64,000 nucleotides of DNA from Rhodovibrio salinarum DSM 9154 (GTDB taxonomy: Bacteria > Pseudomonadota > Alphaproteobacteria > Kiloniellales > Rhodovibrionaceae): contig NZ_KI911559.1 of NCBI RefSeq assembly GCF_000515255.1, positions 3,456,693 through 3,520,692 of the forward strand. Direction: 5' to 3'. The notes below the pieces were generated by a model that was not told the origin of the DNA, searched no databases, and saw nothing but the letters and a program-made list of their open reading frames with translations. Shown here one piece after another: positions 32,009 through 41,210 of the stretch. The position numbers were made by a program, and so were the translations under genes. Positions within the stretch are counted from its first letter, which is position 1. Each line of letters starts with the position of its first letter.

Positions 32009-32664
32009 CGTCCTGTGTCCTCGTTTGGGGGGCGGATGCAGCCGTCGTCCTCCAGCAGCTCCGGCGGCCCCACTTTGTTGCGGGCGATGTAGTCGGCCAC
32101 CGCCGCCTCCACCCTCTGAACCGTCGTCTCCGGCGGGCCATCGACGCTGTCGACAACCACGTCCGCCTCGGCATAGACGGGCTCGCGCTTGGCCATCAGA
32201 TCGCTCAGGATCTCCCGCGGGTCGCCACGCTGCAACAGCGGGCGGGTATTGCGCCGGGCCGTGCGGCGGACCAGCAGGTCCAGATCGGCGCGCAGCCATA
32301 CCGAGATCGCACGCGCCTTGATCAGCGCGCGGGTACGATCGTTCATGAACGCCCCGCCGCCGGTCGCCAACACGTGCGGCGACATCCGCAGCAACCGCGC
32401 GATCACCCGACGTTCGCAATCCCGGAACGACGGTTCGCCGTAGCTTTCGAAGATTTCCGGAATCGTCATCCCGGCCGCGCGCTCGACCTCCTGGTCGGCG
32501 TCAGAAAAGCAGACATCCAGACGCTGTGCGAGCCGCCGGCCGATGCAGCTCTTACCCGCCCCCATCAGGCCGACCAGCACGATCGTGCGCGGAAACGCAT
32601 TCTCCGGCGCGACAGCCGCCGAAGGTTCCGCCGCTGTGCTCTGGGGGCGGTCACGCGCGCTCAC
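32005..32664 (-). CDS. aroK: Shikimate kinase
   Basis: Phosphorylates shikimate at the 3-hydroxyl using ATP. The 219-aa protein has Walker A GLMGAGKS at 32-39, the shikimate-binding DxD-like FSDADQEVE near 53-61, FRDCERR near 80 and GGGAFMND near 101, and the lid RRNTRPLLQ near 138. It has a somewhat longer N-terminal tail (about 25 residues) and a C-terminal tail compared with the E. coli enzyme. It overlaps aroB, forming the aroK-aroB pair followed by the CorC-like gene. Confidence 0.94.
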   Translation of the reverse strand: MSARDRPQSTAAEPSAAVAPENAFPRTIVLVGLMGAGKSCIGRRLAQRLDVCFSDADQEVERAAGMTIPEIFESYGEPSFRDCERRVIARLLRMSPHVLATGGGAFMNDRTRALIKARAISVWLRADLDLLVRRTARRNTRPLLQRGDPREILSDLMAKREPVYAEADVVVDSVDGPPETTVQRVEAAVADYIARNKVGPPELLEDDGCIRPPNEDTGR

Positions 32665-32883
32665 ACCTCGCCTCCCAAGCGCCGAGAGACGGCGCGGAGG
32701 GCGCGTTGCACCGCTCCAGATGCCCAGCTAGACTGCCGCAAATTCGCCATACTGCGAACCTATCACGAGTTTGCCGGGCTGGGGCAAGCGCGTGCCAACC
32801 ATGGCGCGTTTCCCCGCTTCCGAAATTGCTCGTGAACCGCTGCTCGAAGACACCTTCCAGACCACCGAAATCAGTGCGTGATA

Positions 32884-33024
32884 ATGGGCCGTTTGAGTTT
32901 CTTTCTTGTCGTCGTCGTTCTGGGCGCGATCGTCGCCGGCGGCATCTTCCTCACGACCTGGGAAATCCCGGCACCGACGCATACGGTGGAGAAGACCATT
33001 CCCAATGACCGCTTCGCGGAGTAG
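32884..33024 (+). CDS. Small single-pass membrane protein (46 aa)
   Basis: A 46-residue protein starting MGRLSFFLVV with one hydrophobic segment (about 4-24) and a short periplasmic tail TWEIPAPTHTVEKTIPNDRF. This arrangement (small membrane anchor plus an IPAP...VEK.IPNDRF tail) resembles short conserved proteins I remember from Rhodospirillales, generally annotated as hypothetical. Its stop lies 20 bases inside the next gene, which suggests translational coupling. No strong ribosome site is visible before the ATG. Function unknown. Confidence 0.6.
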   Translation: MGRLSFFLVVVVLGAIVAGGIFLTTWEIPAPTHTVEKTIPNDRFAE

Positions 33025-34891
33025 CCGCGCGGCATTTATCGCTGGCTTGGCCGCTCTGCTGCTGTTTACCGGCACGACCACCGGGCCGGCCCGCGCACAA
33101 ACGCAGGGCGATGGGTCTCCCTCCGCCGACACCCCACCGCAGAGTGCGGACCCGATCGGCGAACCTCTGCGTCTGGGGCCGCCGGAAGAGGTGGACTCCG
33201 CGCCCCCGCCGGACGGCACGTCGCAGGGTGGGCAAGACCAGTCGGCTGGAAACTCTTCACAGACGTCCCCCCGCCGCGCTCCCGAGGGCATCGAGGTCGA
33301 CCAGCTCGACGAGATGAGCCTGGAAACCCTTGGGGTTCTGGATTCCAACAGCGGCGCACTGGGGGCGGACATGTGGGCCGGCACCCCACGCCGCCGGGTG
33401 GAAGCGCTGCTGCCACGCCTCCCCGGGAATCTCGACGCCCCCGTCCTGCGCGATCTCGCGCGCCGGCTGCTGCTGTCCCCAGCGGTGGCGCCGGAACGCC
33501 AGCACGCCCAGGGCGGTACCCGCGATCTCCTGGCGCTGCGCGTCGACCGGCTGGCGGCGATTGGCGCAACCGACGCGGTGATGCGGCTGATCGACGCCCT
33601 CCCCCGCAACACCCGCAGTCCAGGCGTGCTGCGCCATCGGGTGGAGGCCCTGTTGCTCCGCCACGACCGGGAAGCGGCCTGCACCGCGGTGCGGAATGCG
33701 GTGCGCGAGTCCGACGGCGCGTTTTGGCAGAAGGCGTTGGCGCTATGCCAATTCGCCGACGGCGCGGTCGCCCAGGCGGATTTGACCGTGCGCCTGCTGC
33801 GCGAGCAAGCGGATCCCGATCAGACCGGCTTCCTGACCCTCTACGAGGCCGCGACGGCCGGCGCCGACCGCCTGCCCGACGGTCTGCCGGAGTCGCTCGG
33901 TCCGCTGGAGCTGGGCCTCATCGTGGCTGGCGGGCTGCCGTTCCCCCAGGCCCCATGGCATGGCCTGTCGGTCGGTGCCCTCGCCTCCCTGGCAACCGCA
34001 GAGAACGGGGATCTCGCGCTGCGCACCCGCGCGGCCGAACGCAGCGTCGCGCTGGGCATCCTTCCGCCAACCCGTCTGGGGGCGCTCTACGACCGTTTCA
34101 CTTTCCCCGACGGGACACTGAACGCGGCCAGCCAGGCGCCTGAGCGCGGTCGCGACAAGATGGCCTCGGTCCGTCGACGCGCGCTGCTCTATCAGGCCGC
34201 CCAGCAGGAACCTTCGCCGGCCGCACGCGCCGAGCTCTTTCGCCAGTTGCTGAGCGAACGCTCGCCGGGCGCGTTCATCGCGACCGCGCGACTGCTCGCC
34301 GATGCACTTGAAAGCATCCAAGTGCGGCCGGACTTGGCATGGTTCGCAGCCACCGCTGGGCGCGCGCTCTACGCGGCCGATAGGCCGAAGGCGGCCGGCC
34401 AGTGGCTGCGCATGGCGCAGCAGGAAGCGATCATCAACCCGAAAGCGGCCGCGGCCGTCACCGCGCTATGGCCCTATGCAATGCTTTCGGGCGCTGACGA
34501 AGTGCCCGCGAATGGGGGGCTGGCGGCTTGGCACCAGGCGCAGGACGGTCCCGACGACGCGCCGCCGACCCAACGGGAAAGTGCGCTGCGTGCGTTGTTG
34601 AGCGCGCTGGGTCAGGCCCCCGAACGCAGCTGGGTCGAAGTCGCGCTGGACGCACCGGCTACCCCGCAGCCCGCCCCACCGGCCGCGCTGTTATTCGCCC
34701 TGCGGGAAGCCGGCGAGGCCGGGCGGCGCGGCGAGACGGTGCTGCTCACCCTTTTGGTGCTGGGCCCGCAAGGCCTCGGCCATTGCCATCCGCTCGCGCT
34801 GGGGTCGGCCGTGACCGCGCTCAAGCAAGTCGGCCTGGACGACACGGCCCATCGGCTTGCCCTGCAGGCAGCAATCTACCAAGGCGTCTGA
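33005..34891 (+). CDS. Large secreted protein of unknown function
   Basis: A 628-aa protein with a signal peptide (about 1-31, AAFIAGLAALLLFTG, cleavage near ARA-QT), then a Pro/Gly/Ser/Asp-rich disordered stretch (about 32-90), and a long, mostly alpha-helical body rich in Ala, Leu and Arg, which looks like helical repeats of the TPR/Sel1 kind but without a sequence signature I can name. The C-terminal part ends with CHPLALGSAVTALKQVGLDD..ALQAAIYQGV. The ATG at 33005 overlaps the end of the small membrane protein gene; GAGAAG precedes it. It is probably periplasmic. Function unknown. Confidence 0.75.
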   Translation: MTASRSSRAAFIAGLAALLLFTGTTTGPARAQTQGDGSPSADTPPQSADPIGEPLRLGPPEEVDSAPPPDGTSQGGQDQSAGNSSQTSPRRAPEGIEVDQLDEMSLETLGVLDSNSGALGADMWAGTPRRRVEALLPRLPGNLDAPVLRDLARRLLLSPAVAPERQHAQGGTRDLLALRVDRLAAIGATDAVMRLIDALPRNTRSPGVLRHRVEALLLRHDREAACTAVRNAVRESDGAFWQKALALCQFADGAVAQADLTVRLLREQADPDQTGFLTLYEAATAGADRLPDGLPESLGPLELGLIVAGGLPFPQAPWHGLSVGALASLATAENGDLALRTRAAERSVALGILPPTRLGALYDRFTFPDGTLNAASQAPERGRDKMASVRRRALLYQAAQQEPSPAARAELFRQLLSERSPGAFIATARLLADALESIQVRPDLAWFAATAGRALYAADRPKAAGQWLRMAQQEAIINPKAAAAVTALWPYAMLSGADEVPANGGLAAWHQAQDGPDDAPPTQRESALRALLSALGQAPERSWVEVALDAPATPQPAPPAALLFALREAGEAGRRGETVLLTLLVLGPQGLGHCHPLALGSAVTALKQVGLDDTAHRLALQAAIYQGV

Positions 34892-35101
34892 GCGGAAAGC
34901 TGACGTCGGCACGCTAGCGAATCCATGAAAATCAACCGTTCGCCGTGGTCGTCATGCCCACGGGTTTCTATATTAGAAGATCGAATGCGTTGGCCGGGCG
35001 ACGTCGCGTTGCCCGGATCCAGGTGCGCGCCGCCGGCCAGGCCGACGGCCTGAAGCAGTGTATGCGCGACCGACGGGCGCCCGTGATGGCTGGGGTCGGC
35101 C

Positions 35102-35344
35102 ATGACCAAGACGGCGAGCGATCGCTATGGCCCGGCGGAGACACTCCTCTCGCGGGTCTACGGCCGCGAGCGGGTGGAACTCGCGGTGACCCGCAACGGC
35201 TATCGCCGCGTCGACTGGCATGGCCGTCGCAGCTGGCTGGGCGTCGATCCGGAAACCGCGCGCGAGACCTACCAGCGCTATTGCCTGCATGCGTTCGTGG
35301 TGCACCTCTTCCGCCAGGTCTGGCAACGCGTCGCGGGCGGCTAG
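35102..35344 (+). CDS. Small hypothetical protein
   Basis: An 80-aa basic protein of unknown function, rich in Arg and aromatic residues (ELAVTRNGYRRVDWHGRRSWLG). No signal peptide or membrane segment. It lies between the large secreted protein gene and xerD, 117 bases upstream of the latter. GGGG 8 bases before the ATG is a fair ribosome site. A competing plus-strand frame across 34945-35484 has poor composition and is rejected. I do not recognise a family. Confidence 0.5.
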   Translation: MTKTASDRYGPAETLLSRVYGRERVELAVTRNGYRRVDWHGRRSWLGVDPETARETYQRYCLHAFVVHLFRQVWQRVAGG

Positions 35345-35461
35345 GACCGACTCGCGATCGACGGCCGCATGGGCGCGGCCGTCCAGAAGGTGTGCGCGAC
35401 CTCAGACCGGCCTTAGAATGCGCGATCAGATTGCATGCGCCAAAACAGGGGCGAAACCAGC

Positions 35462-36409
35462 ATGTCAGCCGAGCAGCTCTCTAACCGCGATGCGCACGCC
35501 GCCGAACGGTTCCTGGAGATGCTGGGCGGCGAACGCGCGGCTGCAGAGAATACTCGGCTGGCCTACCTGCACGATCTGGGCACGCTGGCCGGCTTTCTGG
35601 CCGGACGCGGGGAAAGCCTGGACTCCGCCGGCGCCGACGACCTGCGCGCTTACCTCGGCTGGCTAGGCGGCCAGCAGTTGTCGCCGCGTACGGTGGCCCG
35701 GCGGTTGTCCACCTTTCGCCAATTCTATCGCTTCCTGTTCTCCGAAGGCGTGCGCGAGGATGATCCGACGGAGCCGTTGGACGGTCCGCGCCAGGGGCGT
35801 TCCCTGCCCAAAGTGTTGAGCGAGGCGGAGGTTGAGACGCTGTTGCAGACCGCAGCGGCGCGCGAAGGCGTGGCGGGCGTACGCCTGCGCGCGATGCTGG
35901 AACTGCTCTACGCCACCGGCCTACGGGTCAGTGAACTGGTCACCCTGCCCGTCCATGCCGTGCGACGCGATCCGCGCATGCTGGTCGTGCGCGGCAAGGG
36001 CGGACGCGAGCGCATGGTCCCGCTGAGCACCCCGGCCCGCGCGGCCCTGGGCGACTGGCTGCCGGTGCGCGACGGCTGGCTGGACACCCGCAAGAACGCC
36101 TACCTGTTCCCCGCCCGTCAGGGAGATGGCCACCTGACCCGCGCCGCGTTCGCCCAGCAGTTGAAGACGCTGGCGCAGGAGGCAGGGGTCGACGTCGCCA
36201 AGGTCTCCCCGCACACACTGCGTCATGCCTTCGCCACGCACCTGCTGGAACACGGCGCGGACCTGCGGTCGGTCCAGCAGATGCTGGGGCATGCCGACAT
36301 CTCGACGACGCAGATCTACACCCACGTTCTGGATGCCCGTCTGCAGGCGCTGGTGGGCGAACGCCACCCGCTGGCCGGGATCAAGCTGGACGGCCTGCTG
36401 CACGGCTGA
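35462..36409 (+). CDS. xerD: Tyrosine recombinase XerD
   Basis: Site-specific recombinase that resolves chromosome dimers at dif with XerC. The 315-aa protein has the N-terminal SAM-like core-binding domain (about 11-100) and a catalytic domain with the full tyrosine recombinase set: R155 in TGLRVSEL, K179 in RGKGGRER, H251 and R254 in HTLRHAFATH, H277 in GHADIS and nucleophile Y286 in TTQIYTH. Start at 35462 is chosen since it begins the conserved region; a frame can begin at 35435. It is a housekeeping recombinase: no integrase-type mobile element features surround it. Confidence 0.93.
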   Translation: MSAEQLSNRDAHAAERFLEMLGGERAAAENTRLAYLHDLGTLAGFLAGRGESLDSAGADDLRAYLGWLGGQQLSPRTVARRLSTFRQFYRFLFSEGVREDDPTEPLDGPRQGRSLPKVLSEAEVETLLQTAAAREGVAGVRLRAMLELLYATGLRVSELVTLPVHAVRRDPRMLVVRGKGGRERMVPLSTPARAALGDWLPVRDGWLDTRKNAYLFPARQGDGHLTRAAFAQQLKTLAQEAGVDVAKVSPHTLRHAFATHLLEHGADLRSVQQMLGHADISTTQIYTHVLDARLQALVGERHPLAGIKLDGLLHG

Positions 36410-36527
36410 CCGCGCCGGTGCGCACCGCACCCACACGCCACAGTCGTGTCAGCTACCTTGCAAAAGTCCGGGGGAGGCGGCACGTTTCGCACCTGCGAAA
36501 CAAACGATTTGTGGGAGGGGTACCAGC

Positions 36528-37511
36528 ATGAGTTTCAAGACGGTCCAAGAAGCGCCGGCGCGCCTGAACCGGAGCGAGCTGGCCGTACCGGGCAGCTCGG
36601 AGAAGATGCTGCCGAAGGCCGCCGCGTCCGCCGCCGACGTGGTGTTCCTCGATCTGGAGGACGCTGTTGCCCCGGACGACAAGCCGCAGGCCCGCAAGAA
36701 CATCGTGCAGGCGTTGAACGAGCTCGACTTCGGCGACAAGACGGTGTCGGTGCGGGTCAATGGCCTGGACACGCCCTACCTGTACCGCGACGTGATCGAG
36801 GTGCTGGAAAACGCGGGCGACCGGCTGGACCTGATCATGATCCCCAAGGTCGGCACCGCCGCCGACGTCTATGCCGTCGACATGCTGGTGACGCAGGTCG
36901 AGCAGGCGATGGGCCGGAAGAAGCGGGTCGGCTTCGAGCTGATCATCGAGACGGCGCTCGGCATGCAGAACATCCACGAGATCGCCGCCGCCAGTCCGCG
37001 CAACGAGAGCCTGCACTTCGGCGTCGCCGACTACGCCGCCTCGACCAAGGCGCGCACGACCGCGATCGGCGGGCCGAACCCCTACTACGGCGTGCTGACG
37101 GATACGCCCGAGGACGGCGGTGCCCGGGACTACCATTGGGGCGACATGTGGCACTACGCGATCGCGCGTATGGTGGTCGCCGCGCGCGCCAACGGCCTGC
37201 GCCCGATCGACGGCCCGTTCGGCGACTTCTCCGACGCCGAGGGTTTCCGCGCCCAGGCGAACCGCGCTTCCGTGCTGGGCTGCGAGGGCAAGTGGGCGAT
37301 CCACCCCAGCCAGATCCCGCTTGCCAACGAGATCAACGCCCCCTCCGACACGGACGTCGAGCAGGCGCGCGCCATCCTGGAAGCGATGGCCCAGGCCCAG
37401 AAGGAAGGCAAGGGCGCGGTCACGCTGAACGGCAAGCTGATCGACTTCGCCTCGATCCGCCAAGCCGAGCAGCTGGTCGAAAAGGCCGACATGATCGCGA
37501 AGAAAGGGTAG
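36528..37511 (+). CDS. mcl1: L-malyl-CoA/beta-methylmalyl-CoA lyase
   Basis: A 327-aa Mg2+-dependent HpcH/HpaI-CitE family lyase that reversibly cleaves malyl-CoA to acetyl-CoA and glyoxylate, and beta-methylmalyl-CoA to propionyl-CoA and glyoxylate. Recognised by LNRSELAVPGSSEKMLPKAA at the N-terminus, VVFLDLEDAVAPDDK near 40, GFELIIETALGMQNIHEI near 138, FGVADYAASTKAR near 165 and EGKWAIHPSQIPLANE near 265, closely matching the Rhodobacter Mcl1 type. The ATG has GGGAGGGG upstream. It would link acetyl-CoA and propionyl-CoA assimilation (ethylmalonyl-CoA pathway), but no other gene of that pathway is adjacent. Confidence 0.9.
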   Translation: MSFKTVQEAPARLNRSELAVPGSSEKMLPKAAASAADVVFLDLEDAVAPDDKPQARKNIVQALNELDFGDKTVSVRVNGLDTPYLYRDVIEVLENAGDRLDLIMIPKVGTAADVYAVDMLVTQVEQAMGRKKRVGFELIIETALGMQNIHEIAAASPRNESLHFGVADYAASTKARTTAIGGPNPYYGVLTDTPEDGGARDYHWGDMWHYAIARMVVAARANGLRPIDGPFGDFSDAEGFRAQANRASVLGCEGKWAIHPSQIPLANEINAPSDTDVEQARAILEAMAQAQKEGKGAVTLNGKLIDFASIRQAEQLVEKADMIAKKG

Positions 37512-37546
37512 CGCGGTTTCCTTCAGGGAACGCGATTTGGGCGCGC

Positions 37547-37576
37547 GGCCTCGTCTCCTCAGCGGCAGACGAGGCC
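37547..37576 (+). terminator. Terminator-like hairpin after malyl-CoA lyase
   Basis: GGCCTCGTCT, a 10-base loop and AGACGAGGCC form a perfect 10-base stem 36 bases after the lyase stop; a smaller hairpin (CGCGGTTTCC/GGGAACGCG) precedes it. There is no T-run, so termination is likely but not proven. Confidence 0.5.
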
Positions 37577-37666
37577 GTGATGCACAATCAATCCCACCCT
37601 GCCCTACGCGTGCCGGCCTGTCCCACGTATAACGGACCCGCGTTCCACTCCCGTCAGAGGTCCGTC

Positions 37667-38620
37667 ATGCTGCGCCTGTTGCCGCTCCTCCTCGTAGCGC
37701 TGCTGCTCGCCCTGCCCGCGCGCGCCGAGAGCATCCAGGTGGAGGCATCGCCCGTCAGTCTGCACGACGACCGCGAGGTCGAGAGGATCGGCGCGCTCGC
37801 CTGGCGGGCGGGCTATGCCCTCACCTCCGACAACCCGAATTTCGGCGGCCTGTCCGACCTCGCCTTCACCGCGCAAGGACGGCTGCTGATCGCCGGCGAC
37901 AAGGGGTATTGGGTCGATGCGCGGCCGACGATGACGGACGGCCACCTGGCAGGGCTCACCGATGTGCGCATGGGCGCCTACCGCAAGCTGGACGGCGCTC
38001 CGGTCACGGAGGGCTGGCAGAAGGACGGCGAGTCCCTGACCCTGATCGATGGCGTACCGGTCGTCGGCTTCGAGCAGTTGCATCGGCTGCGCGCCTATCC
38101 CGATGGGCTGGACGCCCGTGCCACGCGCGTGCCCGAGCCCGAAGGTCTAGCACGCGCCAACGGCAACAAGGGAGCGGAGGCGCTGACCCAACTGGCGGAC
38201 GGGCGGTTGCTACTGCTGGTCGAAGCGCGGCTGGACGACGGCGACCGGGATTACACCGGCTGGCTGCGCGGCACAGATGGCACGTGGCGCGCCCTCCAAC
38301 TCGCCCGCCGGGCAGGCTACCGCCCGACCGGTGCGGCGCAGCTGCCGGGCGGCGACCTTGTGGTGCTGACCCGCGCTTACAATCCGCTCGCCGGTGCCCG
38401 CGTGCGCCTGCAACGCATCCCGCTTGAGACGGTAAAACCGGGCGCGCGCCTGGACGGTCCCGAACTGGCGCACTTCCGCGCGCCCTACATCGTCGACAAT
38501 TTCGAAGGCGTGGCGGCGCGGCGCGTCGACGGGGAGACGCGTATCTACCTGCTCTCGGACGACAACTTCAACTTCTTGCAGCGCACCCTGCTGCTGGAGT
38601 TCGCGCTGACCGGCGAGTGA
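37667..38620 (+). CDS. Exported phytase-esterase-like protein
   Basis: A 317-aa protein of the 'esterase-like activity of phytase' family. A signal peptide (about 1-20, LLPLLLVALLLALPARA) is followed by a beta-propeller-type domain with NFGGLSDLAFTAQGRLLIAGDKG near 50, PEPEGLARANGNKGAEAL near 155 and VDNFEGVAARRVDGETRIYLLSDDNF near 275-300, repeated Asp/Asn-rich turns that fit calcium-binding phytase folds. AGAGG lies upstream of the ATG. Substrate is unknown; the name reflects family, not proven phytase activity. A second, longer relative is at 52058-53452. Confidence 0.85.
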   Translation: MLRLLPLLLVALLLALPARAESIQVEASPVSLHDDREVERIGALAWRAGYALTSDNPNFGGLSDLAFTAQGRLLIAGDKGYWVDARPTMTDGHLAGLTDVRMGAYRKLDGAPVTEGWQKDGESLTLIDGVPVVGFEQLHRLRAYPDGLDARATRVPEPEGLARANGNKGAEALTQLADGRLLLLVEARLDDGDRDYTGWLRGTDGTWRALQLARRAGYRPTGAAQLPGGDLVVLTRAYNPLAGARVRLQRIPLETVKPGARLDGPELAHFRAPYIVDNFEGVAARRVDGETRIYLLSDDNFNFLQRTLLLEFALTGE

Positions 38621-38648
38621 GCGTGATCACTGCGACGAACAAACACGA

Positions 38649-38680
38649 ACGGCCCGCGAGGGGCATCCCCCGCGGGCCGT
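38649..38680 (-). terminator. Intrinsic terminator after rpmB
   Basis: ACGGCCCGCGAGGGG and CCCCCGCGGGCCGT form a very stable hairpin between the convergent phytase-like gene and rpmB. On the minus strand it is followed by TTCGTGTTTGTTCG; the fit is best for the L28 gene, though it may serve both directions. Confidence 0.7.
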
Positions 38681-38707
38681 AACGCGTTCAAGGCGCAAGG
38701 GCGTGCG

Positions 38708-39010
38708 TTAGGCCGCAGCGCCTTCCTGCTTGGCCTGGACCTTCTCGATCCGACGCTTGATCTTCAGCGCGTCCGGGCCGAGGTCCTTGTCCTTGGAGGT
38801 CATCAGGAAGTGGTCGATCCCGCCGTTGTGCTCGATCGTGCGCAGACCCTTCGCGGCGATGCGCACGCGCACCATCTCGTCCAGGATGTCGCTATAGAGC
38901 GAGGTGACCTGCAGGTTCGGCAGGAACCGCTTCTTCGTCTTGTTGTTGGCGTGGCTGACGTTGTGGCCAACCTGAACCGCCTTGCCGGTGAAGCTGCAAC
39001 GGCGTGCCAT
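38708..39010 (-). CDS. rpmB: 50S ribosomal protein L28
   Basis: A 100-aa ribosomal protein of the large subunit. The start MARRCSFTGKAVQVGHNVSHANNKTKKRF is the typical L28 N-terminus and VRIAAKGLRTIEHNGGIDHFL the typical end of the conserved core; the alphaproteobacterial form has a Lys/Ala-rich tail (KIKRRIEKVQAKQEG). The frame continues upstream of 39010, but this start fits the family. Monocistronic with its own promoter in the roughly 200 bases before it. Confidence 0.96.
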   Translation of the reverse strand: MARRCSFTGKAVQVGHNVSHANNKTKKRFLPNLQVTSLYSDILDEMVRVRIAAKGLRTIEHNGGIDHFLMTSKDKDLGPDALKIKRRIEKVQAKQEGAAA

Positions 39011-39208
39011 GGCGTTCGATCCCGCTTGCTTGCTCGTGGTGTGCGTTGGCGCCGGGCGCACAGGCGACCGGGGCGCGTATCGCCCGCGCCATCCAGTCCG
39101 CCGGATCCCCGGGCCCATAACCCTTCGGGCCGGCACGCGTGCCAGCCAACGGAGGCGGGTTCTAAGCGCTTGCGCGCGCGGCGTCAAGGCTGCTGGCATA
39201 CGCCGTGC

Positions 39209-40234
39209 CTATTGGGCCGCCCCCTGCTGACGGCTATCCTGCGCATCCGACGGCGAATAGCCCAGGAAGGTCTTGAGCAACCGCCGCGCGGCGGCCGCGG
39301 CCGGCAGATCGCCACGCGTGACCGCACGCTCCAACTCCGGCAGGTCGCGCGCCACCTCCGGATGCTTCTTGAAGGCCGCGATCAGCGACTCCTCCAGCTC
39401 GTTCCACATCCAGGCGCGCGCCTGCCCCGCCCGCCGCTCGGCGAGCGCACCGCTCGCCTCCATCGCCTGGCGGTAGTCCTGGATCTTGGCCCAGACGTCG
39501 TCGACGCCCTTGCCGCTCAACCCGGCGGCGGTCAGCACCGGCGGCTGCCAGCTGTCGGAGGCCGGGCGCAGCATGCGCAGGGCGCTGCGGTATTCGCTGG
39601 CAGCGGCGTTGGCGGCGTTCGGGTCGACGTCGGCCTTGTTCACGACCAAAAGGTCGGCGATCTCCGAGATGCCTTTCTTAATGCCCTGCAATTCGTCGCC
39701 GCCGCCCGGCAGCAGCAGCAGCATGAACAGGTCGACCATATCGGCCACGGCCGTTTCCGATTGCCCGACGCCGACCGTCTCGATCAGCATGACGTCGAAG
39801 CCCGCGGCCTCGCACAGCAGCATGACCTCACGCGTGCGCCGGGCAACGCCGCCCAGCGTGCCGCCGGTGGGCGACGGTCGTACGAAGGCGTCCTTATCGC
39901 GGGCCAGCTCCTGCATCCGGGTCTTGTCGCCCAGGATCGAGCCACCGGAGCGCGAGGAAGTCGGATCGACCGCGAGCACGCCGACCCGGTGACCGGCATC
40001 GATCACGTGCCGGCCGAAGCTTTCGATGAAGGTCGACTTGCCCACACCCGGCACGCCGGAAATGCCGATGCGCGTCGACCCGCCGGTCAGGGGCAGCAGG
40101 CGTTCCAGCAACTCCTCCGCCAAGCGGCGGTGATCGTCGCGCGTGCTTTCCACCAATGTGATCGCGCGGGCGAGCGCGCGGCGGTCGCCCTGCGGAATCC
40201 GGTCGGCAAGCGTCGCGGGATCGTGTCGGCTCAT
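39209..40234 (-). CDS. meaB: MeaB-type GTPase for methylmalonyl-CoA mutase
   Basis: A 341-aa G3E-family GTPase that guards and reloads the B12-dependent methylmalonyl-CoA mutase (older annotation: ArgK, LAO/AO transport ATPase). G1 loop GVPGVGKS at 60-67, [23 protein letters not shown] near 85-110, switch region ETVGVGQSE near 155-162 and NKAD near 197. It overlaps the upstream VOC gene by 4 bases (ATGA), so both are translated together. The mutase genes themselves are outside the window. Confidence 0.94.
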   Translation of the reverse strand: MSRHDPATLADRIPQGDRRALARAITLVESTRDDHRRLAEELLERLLPLTGGSTRIGISGVPGVGKSTFIESFGRHVIDAGHRVGVLAVDPTSSRSGGSILGDKTRMQELARDKDAFVRPSPTGGTLGGVARRTREVMLLCEAAGFDVMLIETVGVGQSETAVADMVDLFMLLLLPGGGDELQGIKKGISEIADLLVVNKADVDPNAANAAASEYRSALRMLRPASDSWQPPVLTAAGLSGKGVDDVWAKIQDYRQAMEASGALAERRAGQARAWMWNELEESLIAAFKKHPEVARDLPELERAVTRGDLPAAAAARRLLKTFLGYSPSDAQDSRQQGAAQ

Positions 40235-40659
40235 TCGGCGCTCCCATCGGACGCCCCAGGACCGAGCGGCTGGCCGTAAGAAAACTCGACGATATTGCCG
40301 TCTGGATCTTGCAGACAGACGAACCGGCCGACCGGATAGCCTTCGTCCACCGGCTCCATCATCAGGCAGCCACGCGCGCGTCCGACCTCGGCCATCTCGT
40401 CCACGCCCGCGGGCCGCGCAACCGCGAAACCGATGTGCGAGAAATCGCCTGCCGCGCGCTGGGCGCCCGGGCCGCCCGGCAGCAGCACGAGCACGAAACT
40501 GGTCTCCTGCCCTGCTGCGGCCATCCAGACAACCCGGCCATCGCCCGAGCCGGCGGCACGTTCATGCACGATCTCAAGTGCGCACACATCGCGGTAGAAC
40601 GCGATGCAGGCTTCGACGTCCGCGACGTGTAAAGCGATGTGCGTGATCATGGCGGTCAT
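40231..40659 (-). CDS. VOC-family protein, possible methylmalonyl-CoA epimerase
   Basis: A 142-aa vicinal-oxygen-chelate protein with two beta-alpha-beta-beta-beta modules. Metal-binding candidates are His in ITHIALHV (near 7), His in FSHIGFAV (near 75) and Glu in [10 protein letters not shown] (near 124). Position directly before meaB, with a 4-base overlap, suggests epimerisation of methylmalonyl-CoA. By sequence, however, it looks as much like a generic glyoxalase/VOC protein as like a classical epimerase, so the function is only a proposal. Confidence 0.8.
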   Translation of the reverse strand: MTAMITHIALHVADVEACIAFYRDVCALEIVHERAAGSGDGRVVWMAAAGQETSFVLVLLPGGPGAQRAAGDFSHIGFAVARPAGVDEMAEVGRARGCLMMEPVDEGYPVGRFVCLQDPDGNIVEFSYGQPLGPGASDGSAE

Positions 40660-40752
40660 GGCGCCGAGGAGCCTAGCGCGCGCCCGCGCGCCGGGCCAAG
40701 GGAAGGTCGTGCGGCACGGAACGCCAGGCTGCGTCGGGCACGCGCATCGCGC

Positions 40753-41115
40753 CTACACCTCGCGCGCCTTCTGGCTCGCAACATCGGCGAACTCGCGCAG
40801 GAAAACGGAACCTTTCACGGTGCGTTGAACGAATATGCTGCGCTTGTCGTCCTCGTCCTTGCGCCGGCGCACGAAGCCAAGTTCCTCCAGCCGGTCGACC
40901 GCGCGGGTGATCGCCGGCTTGGAAACACCCAGGGTACCGGCAAGGCCGCGCACCGTATGCGGCGGCTCGGCCATGAACACCTGCAACAGCACGGCCATCT
41001 GCCGCGTCGTCAAATCCGGCTGGCCACGGGCCATGCCGGCCAGTACGACGGCGTGCCACAACGCCAGGGCCTGTCTGGGGTCCAACTGCACGGCTGCCGC
41101 CACTCCGCCCGCCAC
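40753..41115 (-). CDS. MarR-family transcriptional regulator
   Basis: A 120-aa winged-helix repressor. The DNA-binding helix-turn-helix is LAGTLGVSKPAITRAVDRLEELGFV (about 59-83; given in short), followed by a wing with RRKDEDDKRSIFVQRT. The start is GTG with a poor ribosome site. It precedes the VOC-meaB pair by 93 bases on the same strand and may regulate it or act elsewhere; its ligand is unknown. The protein is a little shorter than the usual 140 aa, lacking part of the dimerisation helices. Confidence 0.8.
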   Translation of the reverse strand: MAGGVAAAVQLDPRQALALWHAVVLAGMARGQPDLTTRQMAVLLQVFMAEPPHTVRGLAGTLGVSKPAITRAVDRLEELGFVRRRKDEDDKRSIFVQRTVKGSVFLREFADVASQKAREV

Positions 41116-41210
41116 TCGTTACATGACCGCAACGAGACTACCTGAGCGGGCAGGCACACGCCAGAGCTTCAAGGACGGCTGCAGACGAATTCGCCAAGAA
41201 ACTTCTGAGT

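Noticed and set aside
34945-35484. Plus-strand frame overlapping the small gene before xerD
   Set aside because: Arg/Gly-rich, no ribosome site, and overlapped by a better candidate at 35102-35344.
35462-36409. Integrase of a mobile element
   Set aside because: The recombinase is a XerD-type housekeeping enzyme; no attachment-site repeats, tRNA gene or other phage/plasmid genes lie nearby.
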